The position numbers were made by a program, and so were the translations under genes. A stretch of 64,000 bases of DNA from the NCBI RefSeq assembly GCF_003584645.1, contig NZ_AP017928.1:3138395-3202394 (forward strand). The letters run 5' to 3'. The stretch is from Methylocaldum marinum. GTDB taxonomy: Bacteria > Pseudomonadota > Gammaproteobacteria > Methylococcales > Methylococcaceae. The notes beneath the pieces are model-generated. The model saw only the letters and a program-made list of their open reading frames with translations. It ran no database searches and was not told the origin of the DNA. Below, in pieces: positions 15,702 through 24,160 of this stretch (positions within the stretch are counted from its first letter, which is position 1; each line of letters opens with the position of its first letter).

Positions 15702-16241
15702 TCATGATTGAGGCTCCTCGTTGGTGGGGGGTAGAGCCGACCAAGACACTCTCGCGTATGTTCCTTCTCCTTTTGATAACCGCTTACGTTCAATGAAGCG
15801 CCCCTCGAACTCAAACTTTTCACTGACCTTGATTACCAATAGCCGATTGAAATTCCCAGCTCGCTTGACTTGAACTTTACCCCCGTCCTTTTCTGGAGAG
15901 ATCGTCTTTATTTCAACAAAGTCGTTTCCAAGTTTGCCATCTGAACCCTTGGTGTGTGGTTTGTGCCGCTTGATACCATATTTGACTTCGGCATATAACT
16001 CGCCAAGTTCGCCCCATATTTGCAAGTAGCGCCCTGTAAGAGTGTGGTAAGACTTTGCGCAATCGACTAGGTTTTCGAATATTTCAACTCGTTCAGGGTC
16101 TTGCGGGTGCGGCGCAGGCAACTCAATTTCGTTTAGTGGTTGCCATTCCCAAGGGTTATACCCACAAGCAGCGGCATCTGCTATTTGCTCTGGGCTGTAG
16201 CCGTCATTGTGCATATCGTGCAGAAAGTCCCAATCGCTCAT
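15702..16241 (-). CDS. Cassette protein, nuclease-fold-like
   Basis: 179 residues starting MSDWDFLHDMHNDGYSPEQI at 16241, with AAAGGGAAC as ribosome binding site immediately after an attC. The N-terminus may bind other proteins (a Trp-rich YNPWEWQPL segment). The C-terminal half has GSDGKLGNDFVEIKTISPEK followed by KVQVKRAGNFNRLLVIKV. The spacing Asp...Glu-x-Lys resembles the PD-(D/E)xK nuclease core but is not proof. No signal peptide or membrane segment. I do not recognise the family. Confidence 0.65.
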   Translation of the reverse strand: MSDWDFLHDMHNDGYSPEQIADAAACGYNPWEWQPLNEIELPAPHPQDPERVEIFENLVDCAKSYHTLTGRYLQIWGELGELYAEVKYGIKRHKPHTKGSDGKLGNDFVEIKTISPEKDGGKVQVKRAGNFNRLLVIKVSEKFEFEGRFIERKRLSKGEGTYARVSWSALPPTNEEPQS

Positions 16242-16252
16242 TTGTTCCCTTT

Positions 16253-16358
16253 GCCTAACGTTTCGGTTCACCCGCCCGCAAAAGCGGCCAGATGAAGCCA
16301 ACAAATGCCACCAAAACGGTGCCGCTTTTGTGGGTCGGAGTGCAACCGATTGTTCGGC
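16253..16358 (-). other. attC-like site
   Basis: 106 bp from GCCTAAC (16253-16259) to GTTCGGC (16352-16358). Outer arms CGTTTCGGTTCACCC and GGGTCGGAGTGCAACCGAT pair, as do inner arms GCAAAAGCGGC and GCCGCTTTTGT. It lies between the genes at 16363 and 16241. This is the clearest attC of the array. Confidence 0.8.
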
Positions 16359-16362
16359 GGAT

Positions 16363-16794
16363 TCATTTGGCCGACACCTCCGAAGCCTTAAGCTCCGAAG
16401 CTGCCTTTGCTACCACAAAGCCTTCAAATCCTATTGCCGACCCGATGCTCCAGTATTTGAAACCCTCTGTGTCAAGGCGGCACCGGTACGTATCAATATC
16501 TCCGGGCCAATCACGGAGCCCCGTTTGTTTGGCTGCCCAGGTGATGAATTCCTTCTCAACCCTGAAGTATTCCTCAATAGGTGCTTCCTCGATCTCCGTG
16601 ATTATTGCGCTATCCGTGTGATTGAAGCGATAGGCCGCGACGCCAGCAAACTGTATATGGTTTTCCAATTTCTCTTGCGGCGGGTAGTTCCAGAGCAAAT
16701 GCAGAACGATGCGAGCCCCGCCATCTAGGACGGAGTACCCGGAAAGGTGCCAGTCGTGGTATCTCATTTTTCCGCCGAACTTTGTATTCGACAC
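16363..16794 (-). CDS. Cassette hypothetical protein, first in array
   Basis: 143 residues from a GTG at 16794 (MSNTKFGGKMRYHDWHL); an ATG at 16767 is preceded by GGCGGA. Notable segments are VLDGGARIVLHLLWNYP and EYFRVEKEFITWAAKQTGLRD. It is acidic with no signal peptide or membrane segment, and of no family I recognise. It is the cassette nearest the integrase, so the most recently acquired in the usual model. GTTATAC 12 bases upstream resembles a cassette junction. Confidence 0.65.
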   Translation of the reverse strand: MSNTKFGGKMRYHDWHLSGYSVLDGGARIVLHLLWNYPPQEKLENHIQFAGVAAYRFNHTDSAIITEIEEAPIEEYFRVEKEFITWAAKQTGLRDWPGDIDTYRCRLDTEGFKYWSIGSAIGFEGFVVAKAASELKASEVSAK

Positions 16795-16945
16795 CTACCC
16801 CATGTGTATAACACCGGCCAGTGAGGTGCATAATTCGAAACGTATCTTTCTAAATGTTTGTATTTAATAGAGTTGTACCTGATGCTAACGCATGGTATTG
16901 ATAGCCCACTTGTTTCTCAAACAAATCCGAATATAAAAACCTTCC

Positions 16946-17476
16946 ATGATCTACGACAAATTTAGCCAAATAACCGATGACCGCATCGTGGCATCGTTGA
17001 TTGGAATGCCCAAGGCGAAGTTCACAGCCCTCGTCAAAGTATTCGAGTCGGCCGCTCAAGCCATCGATCGAGAGCGTGTCGAAAAGGGCGAGATAAAACA
17101 CGTTAAACAGGGCGGCCCTAAAGGTTATCTTGATTCTTATGAGAAAAAGCTGTTTTTCGTTTTGTACTATCTGAAAACCTATCCCACTTTTGACGTTCTG
17201 GGCTTTCATTTCGGTTTCAGTGGCGGACATGCCCATGCCCACATCGACCGGTTGCTGCCGGTTTTAGGGCGAGCGTTGACAATCCTCAACGTCATGCCTG
17301 AGCGCACGCTAACAACCCCAGCAGAATTCTCTCAACTCATTGATCAATATAAGAACATAGCGATCGATGGCGTGGAGGTCGCTTGCGTTCGACCCCAAGA
17401 TGAAACTGAACAGGAAAAGCATTACAGCGGAAAAAAAAAGACATACGCTCAAATCCCTCGTAATCTCCGACTTTAA
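16946..17476 (+). CDS. IS5-family transposase, upstream frame, copy 2
   Basis: 176 codons starting MIYDKFSQITDD, with the first catalytic Asp in IAIDGVEVAC. It runs past HYSGKKK encoded by nine A's (17431-17439) into a short tail. To join the downstream frame one A must be lost (8 A's) or the ribosome must shift +1. Copy 1 has seven A's at the same site. Confidence 0.85.
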   Translation: MIYDKFSQITDDRIVASLIGMPKAKFTALVKVFESAAQAIDRERVEKGEIKHVKQGGPKGYLDSYEKKLFFVLYYLKTYPTFDVLGFHFGFSGGHAHAHIDRLLPVLGRALTILNVMPERTLTTPAEFSQLIDQYKNIAIDGVEVACVRPQDETEQEKHYSGKKKTYAQIPRNLRL

Positions 17477-17873
17477 TCGAAGGATATTGTTTTTGTGTTG
17501 CATTGTGGCAGGCAGCGTACATGACTACACACTCATGAAAGACGTCTTCACGCCGGGTTCAGCGTGGTTCGAGAAGGTCAATTTATGGCTTGACTTAGGA
17601 TTTCTGGGCGCGGACAAAGATTATCAAAGTACCCAAATATATCTACCCCACAAGAAACCCAGAAAATCCAAGAAAAACCCTAATCCGACATTGACGCCTG
17701 AGCAGAAGAAACAGAACAGAAAACAAGCCGCCACGCGGGTCATCGTTGAGCATGCCATCGGCGGCATGAAGTTCTTCCACTGCTTGATGCATCGGATTAG
17801 AAATCATCTGGGTCACTTCGTGGATTATTTTTTCTCACTTTCCGCCGGGCTTTGGAACTATAAAATCTGTTGA
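17440..17873 (+). CDS. IS5-family transposase, downstream frame, copy 2
   Basis: This is the C-terminal half: RHTLKSLVISDFNRRILFL, GSVHDYTLMKD (Asp) and RVIVEHAIGGMK (Glu), ending SAGLWNYKIC. The frame is open from 17367 but the biologically meaningful part starts at the A-run. It is expected to be made as a fusion with the upstream frame. Confidence 0.85.
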
Positions 17874-18053
17874 TTTACAATTGTTTAGCATCTGAAACAA
17901 CTCTACTAGCTTCATGTAGACGGGACTCATGACCGAAGCAAACACACCGCCCGCAGCCGGTAGCCCGAAACTGCTGAATCAGGTGCGCGCCCGCATCAGA
18001 GCCAAACATCACGATATTAGTAGGGAAACACAATATGTCCAATGGGTGGTGGG

Positions 18054-18521
18054 TCAATTTAGTTGAAAGCAGTGGCGATTAATGAAGAGGCCGATCACCC
18101 CATCGTGAAGCAACTCAGATTTTGAAAAGCAGATCGTTTTGCGAGTTAAGCGCTTGATGCGAGTGCGTAACAAAAGGTTTTTGTTTTCGATCTTTTGCGT
18201 ATATTTCTTACCAATGACGTGCTGGTTTGCCGGAATGAACGCCGCATAGCTTGGCCAATCATCGGTGTAATAGGTTCGAATATTGAAAACGCGCAGATTG
18301 GCGATCAATTGTTCGCAAACGTCCTCTTTGCGCCGCCCAAACACAAATGACAAAATGCATCCGGTGGCGGCGTCGATGGCGTACCAGAGCCAACGTTGGT
18401 TCTTCTTGCGAGCCCCATAGCTCCACTGTTCGTCCGCCTGAACATCCATCGGCGAATCAAAGAGATGCCTGATTTCCACGGCGATTTCCCGAGAGCCGAT
18501 GTAAGGATTCACCGTGACCAC
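18054..18521 (-). CDS. insB: IS1 InsB transposase frame, copy 2
   Basis: The frame overlaps insA and is entered by a -1 shift at the seven-A run (18532-18538), giving ...KKKSTEVVTVNPYIGSREI and then the catalytic part (DVQADEQWSYGARKKNQRW, YYTDDWPSYA). The overlap and slip site match IS1 organisation. Complete. Confidence 0.9.
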   Translation of the reverse strand: MVTVNPYIGSREIAVEIRHLFDSPMDVQADEQWSYGARKKNQRWLWYAIDAATGCILSFVFGRRKEDVCEQLIANLRVFNIRTYYTDDWPSYAAFIPANQHVIGKKYTQKIENKNLLLRTRIKRLTRKTICFSKSELLHDGVIGLFINRHCFQLN

Positions 18522-18796
18522 TTCGGTGGACTTTTTTTCAGTGTAGACATGACTGTGTTTTTCCCAATCCCGAGAACACGAGCGGTATCTCGAATACCAC
18601 TGCCATTCATCGCCATGTCAACAATCTGTTCTTTGATACCGGACTCGTAGGCCCGGTAAATGTATTCGGTCTTGAAGGTGCGCCCACAGTGCTTGCAACG
18701 AAAGCGGGGGTAACCACTCTGTGTACCATAGCGCACCACATCGGAACTTTTACAGTATTTGCACGGAATCGTTTGATAGGCCATTGGTCCAGTCAA
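18509..18796 (-). CDS. insA: IS1 InsA DNA-binding protein, copy 2
   Basis: 95 residues, zinc-finger CKYCKSSD...CKHCGRTF and a helix-turn-helix, same sequence as in copy 1. In IS1, InsA binds the ends and represses, while the InsAB' fusion is the transposase. Confidence 0.9.
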   Translation of the reverse strand: MTGPMAYQTIPCKYCKSSDVVRYGTQSGYPRFRCKHCGRTFKTEYIYRAYESGIKEQIVDMAMNGSGIRDTARVLGIGKNTVMSTLKKSPPKWSR

Positions 18797-18887
18797 TGCT
18801 TAAGCTAAGAAATAATTGTACATTGTAGTATATAAACTACTTAAACCCACCACCGTCCAATGGATCAGGCGCTTTATGCTCTTTAAA

Positions 18888-19010
18888 GGCCGAGGTTTTC
18901 CTGGAATAGTGCGCCGAGCGCTGACGCAGGGTATTGTTCGAGCGCTCGACGTGAACAGTTTGCCCCTCCGATTTAGGGCATGATCTGAAACACTTGGCCG
19001 GATTGGCCAA
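18888..19010 (-). pseudogene. IS1-type transposase C-terminal remnant
   Basis: Minus-strand reading gives ANPAKCFRSCPKSEGQTVHV then ERSNNTLRQRSAHYSRKTSA, the C-terminal signature of IS1-like InsB proteins (HVERxNNTLRQR...RKT). It differs from the two complete IS1 copies here. It replaces the rest of intI and marks the right border of the accessory region. Confidence 0.6.
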
Positions 19011-19155
19011 GGCGGTGTGGAGAAAATGCAGGCGGCGGCCATAGCGGCGGCGCGGCGTTCCAAAACCGGGCTGCCGTGATAATTGAATTCCGAAAGCACC
19101 CTCGGCGATTTATATTGTTTGCGGATAAGTTCTATCGGAAGGGGGGAGGATTCCA

Positions 19156-19941
19156 ATGAAAGGTCTGGACGGAAAGACCGCGATCATCTCCGGGGGCGCG
19201 ACGCTGATCGGCGAGAGTTGCGCCGCGGTGCTGGCGGGCTATGGCGCCAACGTGGTCATCGCCGACGTCAACGAAGCGGACGGCCGGCGGGTTGCGGAGG
19301 ACATCGGCGCAAAGGCGCGCTTTATCCGCACCGATATCACCAGCGACGACGACATTGCCGCGCTGGTCGCGCAAACCGTCGAGCGGCACGGCCGGCTCGA
19401 TTTCCTGGTCAACGTCGCCTGCACCTATCTCGACAATGGCGCCGAAACCACGCGCAGCGACTGGCTGAACGCGTTCGACGTCAACATCGTCGGTTCCGTC
19501 ATGTTGATGCAGGCTGCGCGGCCGCATCTGAAGAAGCACCGGGGCGCGATCGTCAATTTCGGCTCGATCTCGGCGCATGTCGCCCAGACGGGGCGCTGGG
19601 TCTATCCGGTTTCCAAGGCCGCGATCCTGCAACTGACGCGCAGCCAGGCGCTGGACCTTGCGCCCGACGGCATCAGGATCAACGCGGTATCGCCGGGCTG
19701 GACCTGGAGCAATGTCATGAAGCAATTGACTCACGACGACCGCAGCAAGGCCGACCGCGTCGCAGCGCCTTTCCATCTTCTGCGCCGCACCGGCGATCCG
19801 TCCGAAGTCGCCGAAGCCGTCGCCTTCCTGCTATCGGACGCGGCGCGCTTCATCACCGGCACCGAACTCAGGGTCGACGGCGGTTACACGGCCATCGGCC
19901 CCGAGCGGGTCGATCCCGCGATACCGCTCCTGGCGGAATGA
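19156..19941 (+). CDS. Short-chain dehydrogenase/reductase
   Basis: 261 residues, with a strong GGGGGAGGA ribosome binding site. Rossmann motif IISGGATLIGES, NVACTYLD in place of the usual NNAG, catalytic Ser in FGSISAH and Tyr-Lys in YPVSK (about residues 153-157). The C-terminal FITGTELRVDGGYTA is typical of the classical SDR family. It is an NAD(P)-dependent oxidoreductase of unknown substrate. It sits 45 bp before a flavin monooxygenase gene and the two may form a catabolic pair, for example acting on an aromatic or indole-like compound; this is inference. Confidence 0.9.
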   Translation: MKGLDGKTAIISGGATLIGESCAAVLAGYGANVVIADVNEADGRRVAEDIGAKARFIRTDITSDDDIAALVAQTVERHGRLDFLVNVACTYLDNGAETTRSDWLNAFDVNIVGSVMLMQAARPHLKKHRGAIVNFGSISAHVAQTGRWVYPVSKAAILQLTRSQALDLAPDGIRINAVSPGWTWSNVMKQLTHDDRSKADRVAAPFHLLRRTGDPSEVAEAVAFLLSDAARFITGTELRVDGGYTAIGPERVDPAIPLLAE

Positions 19942-19986
19942 CCACGGCATCCTGAGTACAGCCAGCGATAGCAATAAGGAATAACA

Positions 19987-21222
19987 ATGAATAGTCGCAA
20001 GATCACGATACTCGGCGGAGGACAGGCCGGCCTGCAGCTCGCATGCGGCCTCCTCTCGAAAGGCTACGAAGTGGAGCTGGTGCAGAACCGTACGGCGGAA
20101 GAGATCCGTTCCGGCAAGGTGATGTCCAGCCAGTGTATGTTCGGCCAGGCGCTGGAGAACGAACGCGAGATCGGGCTCGATTTCTGGGCACTGGAATGCC
20201 CGACGGTCGATTCCATCAATTTCGCCGTGCCGGCACCCGACGGCTCGGGACAGAAGGCAGTCGAATGGAACGGCCTGCTCGAGCGCCCGGCACAGAGCGT
20301 CGACCAGCGCACGAAATACCCCGTATGGTTGCAGGAGTTCGAGCGCCGCGGCGGCAAGCTGGACATCCGGGAAGCGACCGTCGCCGACCTGGATCGCTAC
20401 GCCGCGGCCTCGGATCTGACGATCGTCGCCGCCGGCAAGAGCGAGATCGCGAAACTGTTCGAACGCGATGCGGAAAAATCGCCGTTCGACAAGCCGCAGC
20501 GCATCCTTGCCTTGACCTATGTGCACGGCATGGCGCCGCGGCCGGGCCATTCCGCGGCCTACTTCAACCTCATCCCGGCGGTCGGCGAGTATTTCGTGTT
20601 CCCGGCCCTGACCCACAGCGGCCCCTGCCACATCATGGTGTTCGAAGGCATTCCCGGCGGACCGATGGACTGCTGGCAGGACATCACCGGCCCAACGCAG
20701 CATCTCGAGCGCTCGAAACGGATACTCGACACTTTCCTGCCCTGGGAGGCGGAGCGCTGCCGCGGGATCGAACTGACCGACGCCAACGGCATTCTCACCG
20801 GCGCCATCGCCCCGACCGTGCGCAAGCCGATCGGGCGGCTGCCTTCCGGAAGAGCCGTGCTGGGATTGGCGGACGCCATCTGCCTCAACGATCCGATCAC
20901 CGGGCAGGGCTCGAATAACGCGTCCAAGGCCGCGAAGATCTACCTGGATACCATCGTCGCCCACGGCGACCGGCCGTTCGACGAAGCATTCATGCAGGCG
21001 TCCTTCGACCGTTACTGGAACTATGCGCAGTTCGTGGTCGGCTGGACCAACGCGCTGCTGCAGCCGCCGCCTCCGCACGTCTTAAGGATCATGGATACGG
21101 CGCAAAGCTATCCGGCGCTGGCGAAACGCATCGCCAACGGCTTCGACGATCCGCTCGATCTGTTCCCCTGGTTCGCCGTGCCGGAGGAAGCGGATCGGTA
21201 CCTGGCGCAGATCGTGGCGTGA
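19987..21222 (+). CDS. Styrene/indole monooxygenase-like flavoprotein
   Basis: 411 residues. N-terminal FAD-binding motif ITILGGGQAGLQLACGL, a second conserved stretch LTIVAAGKSEIAKLF, and the late LGLADAICLNDPITGQGSNN that contacts FAD. This pattern and length fit the StyA group of two-component flavin epoxidases, which need a separate reductase (StyB); none is visible nearby. AAGGAATAACA precedes the ATG. Probably co-transcribed with the SDR. Confidence 0.82.
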   Translation: MNSRKITILGGGQAGLQLACGLLSKGYEVELVQNRTAEEIRSGKVMSSQCMFGQALENEREIGLDFWALECPTVDSINFAVPAPDGSGQKAVEWNGLLERPAQSVDQRTKYPVWLQEFERRGGKLDIREATVADLDRYAAASDLTIVAAGKSEIAKLFERDAEKSPFDKPQRILALTYVHGMAPRPGHSAAYFNLIPAVGEYFVFPALTHSGPCHIMVFEGIPGGPMDCWQDITGPTQHLERSKRILDTFLPWEAERCRGIELTDANGILTGAIAPTVRKPIGRLPSGRAVLGLADAICLNDPITGQGSNNASKAAKIYLDTIVAHGDRPFDEAFMQASFDRYWNYAQFVVGWTNALLQPPPPHVLRIMDTAQSYPALAKRIANGFDDPLDLFPWFAVPEEADRYLAQIVA

Positions 21223-21523
21223 GCGGAAGTCGTCGGCGCTTTCGGCTGGGGAATATGGATTCACTCATTCGTCGGTCGGCAATCCTTGCCGACGAAGCGG
21301 TTGGCCCAAGCGGCGTCGATGGGTTTCGCTTCGCTCTACCCATCCTACGATGAATGTTCACTCGAATGCCGAATGGAATCAGGCCCAGTTTGCCGGCTGC
21401 TGCGCGGCGCTCGGCAAGGGGCTTCCACACCCGACATGGGCTCGACCTGAAAATTCTAAAGCTGGCCCCGCACATTCTCCCTCTGAAGAGGGTGCACGCC
21501 GCGGGGCGGCCTCCCGCGTCCGC
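21223..21523. other. Intergenic gap with a palindromic repeat
   Basis: No gene is seen. The stretch 21275-21293 is a hairpin GTCGGC-AATCCTT-GCCGAC, one of several similar palindromes in the window. It also holds TGGGTTTCGCTTCGCTCTACCC, a common dispersed-repeat style sequence. Confidence 0.6.
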
Positions 21524-21817
21524 CTATCCGAGCTTTGCGATGATCCCGTTCATTTCCTCTTCGGAAAAAGCCCGCAAGGTCTGGGTTCGCACGTTGCCGG
21601 CGGCACCGATGCTCGCCACCAGCGCAGCAATGGATGCATCGTCGGGCGCATCGAATATATCGACCACATCGTAATCCCCGAGCGTCCAGTAGAACGCCTT
21701 GGTAGTCACGCCGAGCTTCCGGGCCATCTCGCGTATGGTATCCGCCCGCTTGGTCGTGTCCTTGAGAGCGCGAACACCCTGGTCGGTGAATTGATTAAGG
21801 ACAATGTAGATTGCCAT
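21524..21817 (-). CDS. GYD-domain protein
   Basis: 97 residues from the ATG at 21817, with GAGGGG six bases upstream; a longer frame to 21937 is unlikely. Starts MAIYIVLNQFTDQGVRALKD and contains TKAFYWTLGDYDVVDIFDAP, the GYD signature. These are small ferredoxin-like-fold proteins of unknown role. It stands alone, divergent from the S9 peptidase. Confidence 0.9.
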   Translation of the reverse strand: MAIYIVLNQFTDQGVRALKDTTKRADTIREMARKLGVTTKAFYWTLGDYDVVDIFDAPDDASIAALVASIGAAGNVRTQTLRAFSEEEMNGIIAKLG

Positions 21818-21993
21818 GATTAGCCCCTCGGCCGTATTCGAGACCAGATCGCAGGGTAATGGATATGCGACATGAAATGCATCGGGGCTTACCCTTACGG
21901 ACCACGACGTACTCGGCTCGGCCGGCCGCAAGCTCATCCGCGACTCAGTGCGCCTGCTCCGAGTCCCCTGCCCTGCTTCGCCCCTATTAATCA

Positions 21994-22134
21994 GGCCCGT
22001 AAATACCCTCCTGGTATTTACGGGCCGCCGCCCAGGCCGCGGTACACGCCCGGCCTGAGCTCACGCGGCTTGTCGCCGCGCCGGGGCATCCCTGCCCCGG
22101 ATTAACCCGGCCTATGTTTATAGGCCGGGTTAAT
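21994..22134. repeat. Cluster of consecutive perfect hairpins
   Basis: Three perfect palindromes follow one another: a 14-bp stem GGCCCGTAAATACC (21994-22007 with 22013-22026), an 8-bp stem CCGGGGCA (22081-22088 with 22093-22100) and a 15-bp stem ATTAACCCGGCCTAT (22101-22115 with 22120-22134). A weaker CAGGCCG/CGGCCTG pair lies between. None is followed by a T-run. They lie between divergent genes. Confidence 0.8.
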
Positions 22135-22258
22135 AACTGGCTAAAATCCGGAATCCTTGGCTGATGCAAATTCTCGCCTGCGCCTACAACCTTTTTACGA
22201 TGAATTCATCGAAGATGGGAAAGGCAGCAGCGGATCTTTCAACAGGAGTCGAAACACC

Positions 22259-24160
22259 ATGACAATCTCCCCTTATGGATCTTGGAAATCTCCGATCACA
22301 TCGGATCTCATTGTCGCCGAGGCCATTAGTCTCATCGACGTTTTCCCGGATCGCGACGAGGTCTACTGGATCGAAGGCCGTCCGCAAGAAGCGGGACGCT
22401 GCGTTCTGGTGAAACGTCTATCCGACGGAACCACGATCGACGTCACACCTGCACAATACAGCACTCGAAGCCGGGTTCACGAGTACGGCGGCGGAGCCGT
22501 CACCGTCAAAGACGGCGTGGTGTATTTCAGCAACGACAAGGATCAGAAATTGTACCGGCAAGATCCGGGCGAGCCTCCTCGCCCCATCGGGCAGGCACCC
22601 CGATGCCGGTATGCCGACGGCGTGATCGATGAGCGCCGAGGCCGAATGATCGCGGTGCGCGAAGATCACGGCGCTGCCGACGGGACCGTGATCAACACGA
22701 TCGTTGCCGTCGCTATCGACGGCTCGGCGGCGGATCGGATACTCGTCTCCGGCAAGGATTTTTATTCCAACCCGAGGATTAGCCCGGACGGCAAACGGCT
22801 CGCGTGGCTGACCTGGAACCATCCGAGCATGCCGTGGACCGGCACCGAGTTATGGATGGCCAATCTGACGGATTCGGGCGATATAGACTCGCCGGCCAGG
22901 ATCGCCGGCTCTGCGAGCGAATCGATTTTCCAGCCGGAATGGTCGCCGAGCGGAACCTTGTATTTCATCTCGGACCGCAGCGGCTGGTGGAACCTGTATC
23001 GGCTCAACGCCGGCTCTGTCGAAGCGGTCATGCCGAAACAGGCCGAGTTCGCGCGAGCGCAATGGTTCCTCGGCATGACGACGTACGGATTCGCTTCCGA
23101 CTCGCGGCTGGTCGTCAGCTACATCGAAGGCGGGCGCACCCGTCTCGCGATCCTTGACGCGGACACCGGACACGTCGAACCCATTGACTTGCCTTATACC
23201 GAGATACTGAGCGTACGGGTGAATGCCGACTGCGTGCTGGTCCGGGCCGGCGCCCCGGACCGACCGCTGTCGGTCGTCAGGATCGGCATGGACTCGCATA
23301 CCGTCGAGGTACTCCGACGGTCTACCGACGTCGCGGAAGATCCCGCGATCCGTGCCTGCATTTCGCTCCCCGCGCAAATCGAATTTCCCAGCGGCGATAG
23401 AAGCGCCTACGGGTTTTATTATGCGCCGCATAATCCCGAGTTCACCGCCGACGCGAACGAATTGCCGCCACTCATCGTGAAAAGCCATGGAGGCCCCACC
23501 GCCGCCGCATCGAGCACCCTGAACCTGGGAATACAATACTGGACGAGCCGGGGATACGCGGTGATCGATGTCGACTACGGGGGCAGCACCGGTTATGGCC
23601 GGGAATACCGCAATCGCCTCTATCAAAGCTGGGGGCAGGTGGACGTCGAGGATTGCACGAATGCAGCGCGTTTTCTGTGTAGAACCGGACGTGCCGACGT
23701 CGCGCGTACCGCGATAACCGGGGGAAGCGCAGGGGGCTATACGACGCTGTGTGCGCTGACATTCGGCGATTTCTTCAAAATCGGCGCGAGCTACTACGGG
23801 GTCGGCGATCTGGAAGCGCTGGCTCGCGACACCCATAAGTTTGAATCCCGCTATCTCGATTGGCTGGTCGGCAAATACCCCGAGGAAAAGGACAAATACA
23901 AAGCCCGTTCGCCCATCAATTTCACCGACCGATTATCGGTGCCGGTGATTTTCTTCCAGGGAAGCGAGGATAGGGTGGTTCCTCCGAACCAAGCCGAAAT
24001 GATGGTCAAAGCGCTCCGTGAGAAAGGCCTCCCCTTCGGCTATTTCCTGTTCCATAGCGAACAACTCGGTTTCCGCCAGGCACCGAATATAAAACGATGC
24101 CTAGACGCCGAGCTCTATTTCTATGAAATCCTGCTCGTCCACGGCGGACTTCAATTTTGA
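22259..24160 (+). CDS. S9-family (prolyl oligopeptidase-like) peptidase, His altered
   Basis: 633 residues from the ATG at 22259 (MTISPYGSWKSPITSD, AGGAG ten bases upstream). The N-terminal half is a beta-propeller with WD40/TolB-like repeats (ISPDGKRLAWLTWN, EWSPSGTLYFISDRSGWWN). The C-terminal alpha/beta hydrolase has the nucleophile elbow GGSAGGYT and Asp in FQGSEDRVVPP. In family members the catalytic His lies in a GHGFR motif near the end; here that place reads HSEQLGFRQ, with CTC (Leu) instead of CAC (His). A nearby upstream His (FHSEQ) exists. The enzyme may be inactive or use another His. No signal peptide, so cytoplasmic. Confidence 0.9.
   Translation: MTISPYGSWKSPITSDLIVAEAISLIDVFPDRDEVYWIEGRPQEAGRCVLVKRLSDGTTIDVTPAQYSTRSRVHEYGGGAVTVKDGVVYFSNDKDQKLYRQDPGEPPRPIGQAPRCRYADGVIDERRGRMIAVREDHGAADGTVINTIVAVAIDGSAADRILVSGKDFYSNPRISPDGKRLAWLTWNHPSMPWTGTELWMANLTDSGDIDSPARIAGSASESIFQPEWSPSGTLYFISDRSGWWNLYRLNAGSVEAVMPKQAEFARAQWFLGMTTYGFASDSRLVVSYIEGGRTRLAILDADTGHVEPIDLPYTEILSVRVNADCVLVRAGAPDRPLSVVRIGMDSHTVEVLRRSTDVAEDPAIRACISLPAQIEFPSGDRSAYGFYYAPHNPEFTADANELPPLIVKSHGGPTAAASSTLNLGIQYWTSRGYAVIDVDYGGSTGYGREYRNRLYQSWGQVDVEDCTNAARFLCRTGRADVARTAITGGSAGGYTTLCALTFGDFFKIGASYYGVGDLEALARDTHKFESRYLDWLVGKYPEEKDKYKARSPINFTDRLSVPVIFFQGSEDRVVPPNQAEMMVKALREKGLPFGYFLFHSEQLGFRQAPNIKRCLDAELYFYEILLVHGGLQF

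Larger units (their letters stand above)
16869..17904 (+). mobile_element. IS5-family element, copy 2
   Basis: 1,036 bp with AGAGTTGT ends, nearly identical to the copy at 1668-3514 but uninterrupted. It lies between intI and the first cassette, in the attI region. The flanks are aat and act, not a perfect duplication, so one side may have mutated or recombined. It would separate any cassette promoter in intI from the array. Confidence 0.85.
18045..18854 (-). mobile_element. IS1-family element, copy 2
   Basis: 810 bp with GGTGGTGGGT ends and an exact 8-bp duplication gtccaatg (18037-18044 and 18855-18862). It splits the intI remnant. Compared with copy 1 it has 5 extra bases (18497-18501), which keep the insA-insB frameshift fusion open. 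This copy is likely the functional one. Confidence 0.93.
5530..18887 (-). mobile_element. Decayed integron: cassette array with truncated intI
   Basis: The truncated integrase gene lies at the right (+ strand). All cassette-type genes are on the minus strand pointing away from it, the standard integron layout. At least five attC-like sites and two partial ones separate them. Genes start shortly after GTTATNN or GTTAGNN junctions. The array has been invaded by IS1, IS5, IS66, MITE and group II intron sequences. It may extend left to the amidase pair (1073-3859), which has the same orientation, but no attC was found there. Confidence 0.8.
17929..18887 (+). pseudogene. intI: Integron integrase, N-terminal remnant split by IS1
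   Basis: The ATG at 17929 gives MTEANTPPAAGSPKLLNQVR, then ARIRAKHHDISRETQYVQW, and after removal of the IS1-family element and one duplication (gtccaatg) IRRFMLFKG. This lines up with the N-terminus of integron integrases (IntI1: a leader, then [36 protein letters not shown]). About 46 residues remain. The catalytic R-H-R-Y tyrosine-recombinase domain is gone, replaced by a transposase remnant. It lies divergent from the cassettes, as intI does. Confidence 0.8.

Noticed and set aside
17875..18057. Minus-strand frame first thought to be an IS1 transposase end.
   Set aside because: The plus strand reads clearly as the integron integrase N-terminus, so the minus frame is a shadow.
19831..21078. 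Minus-strand frame of 415 codons.
   Set aside because: Antisense shadow of the flavin monooxygenase in high-GC DNA.
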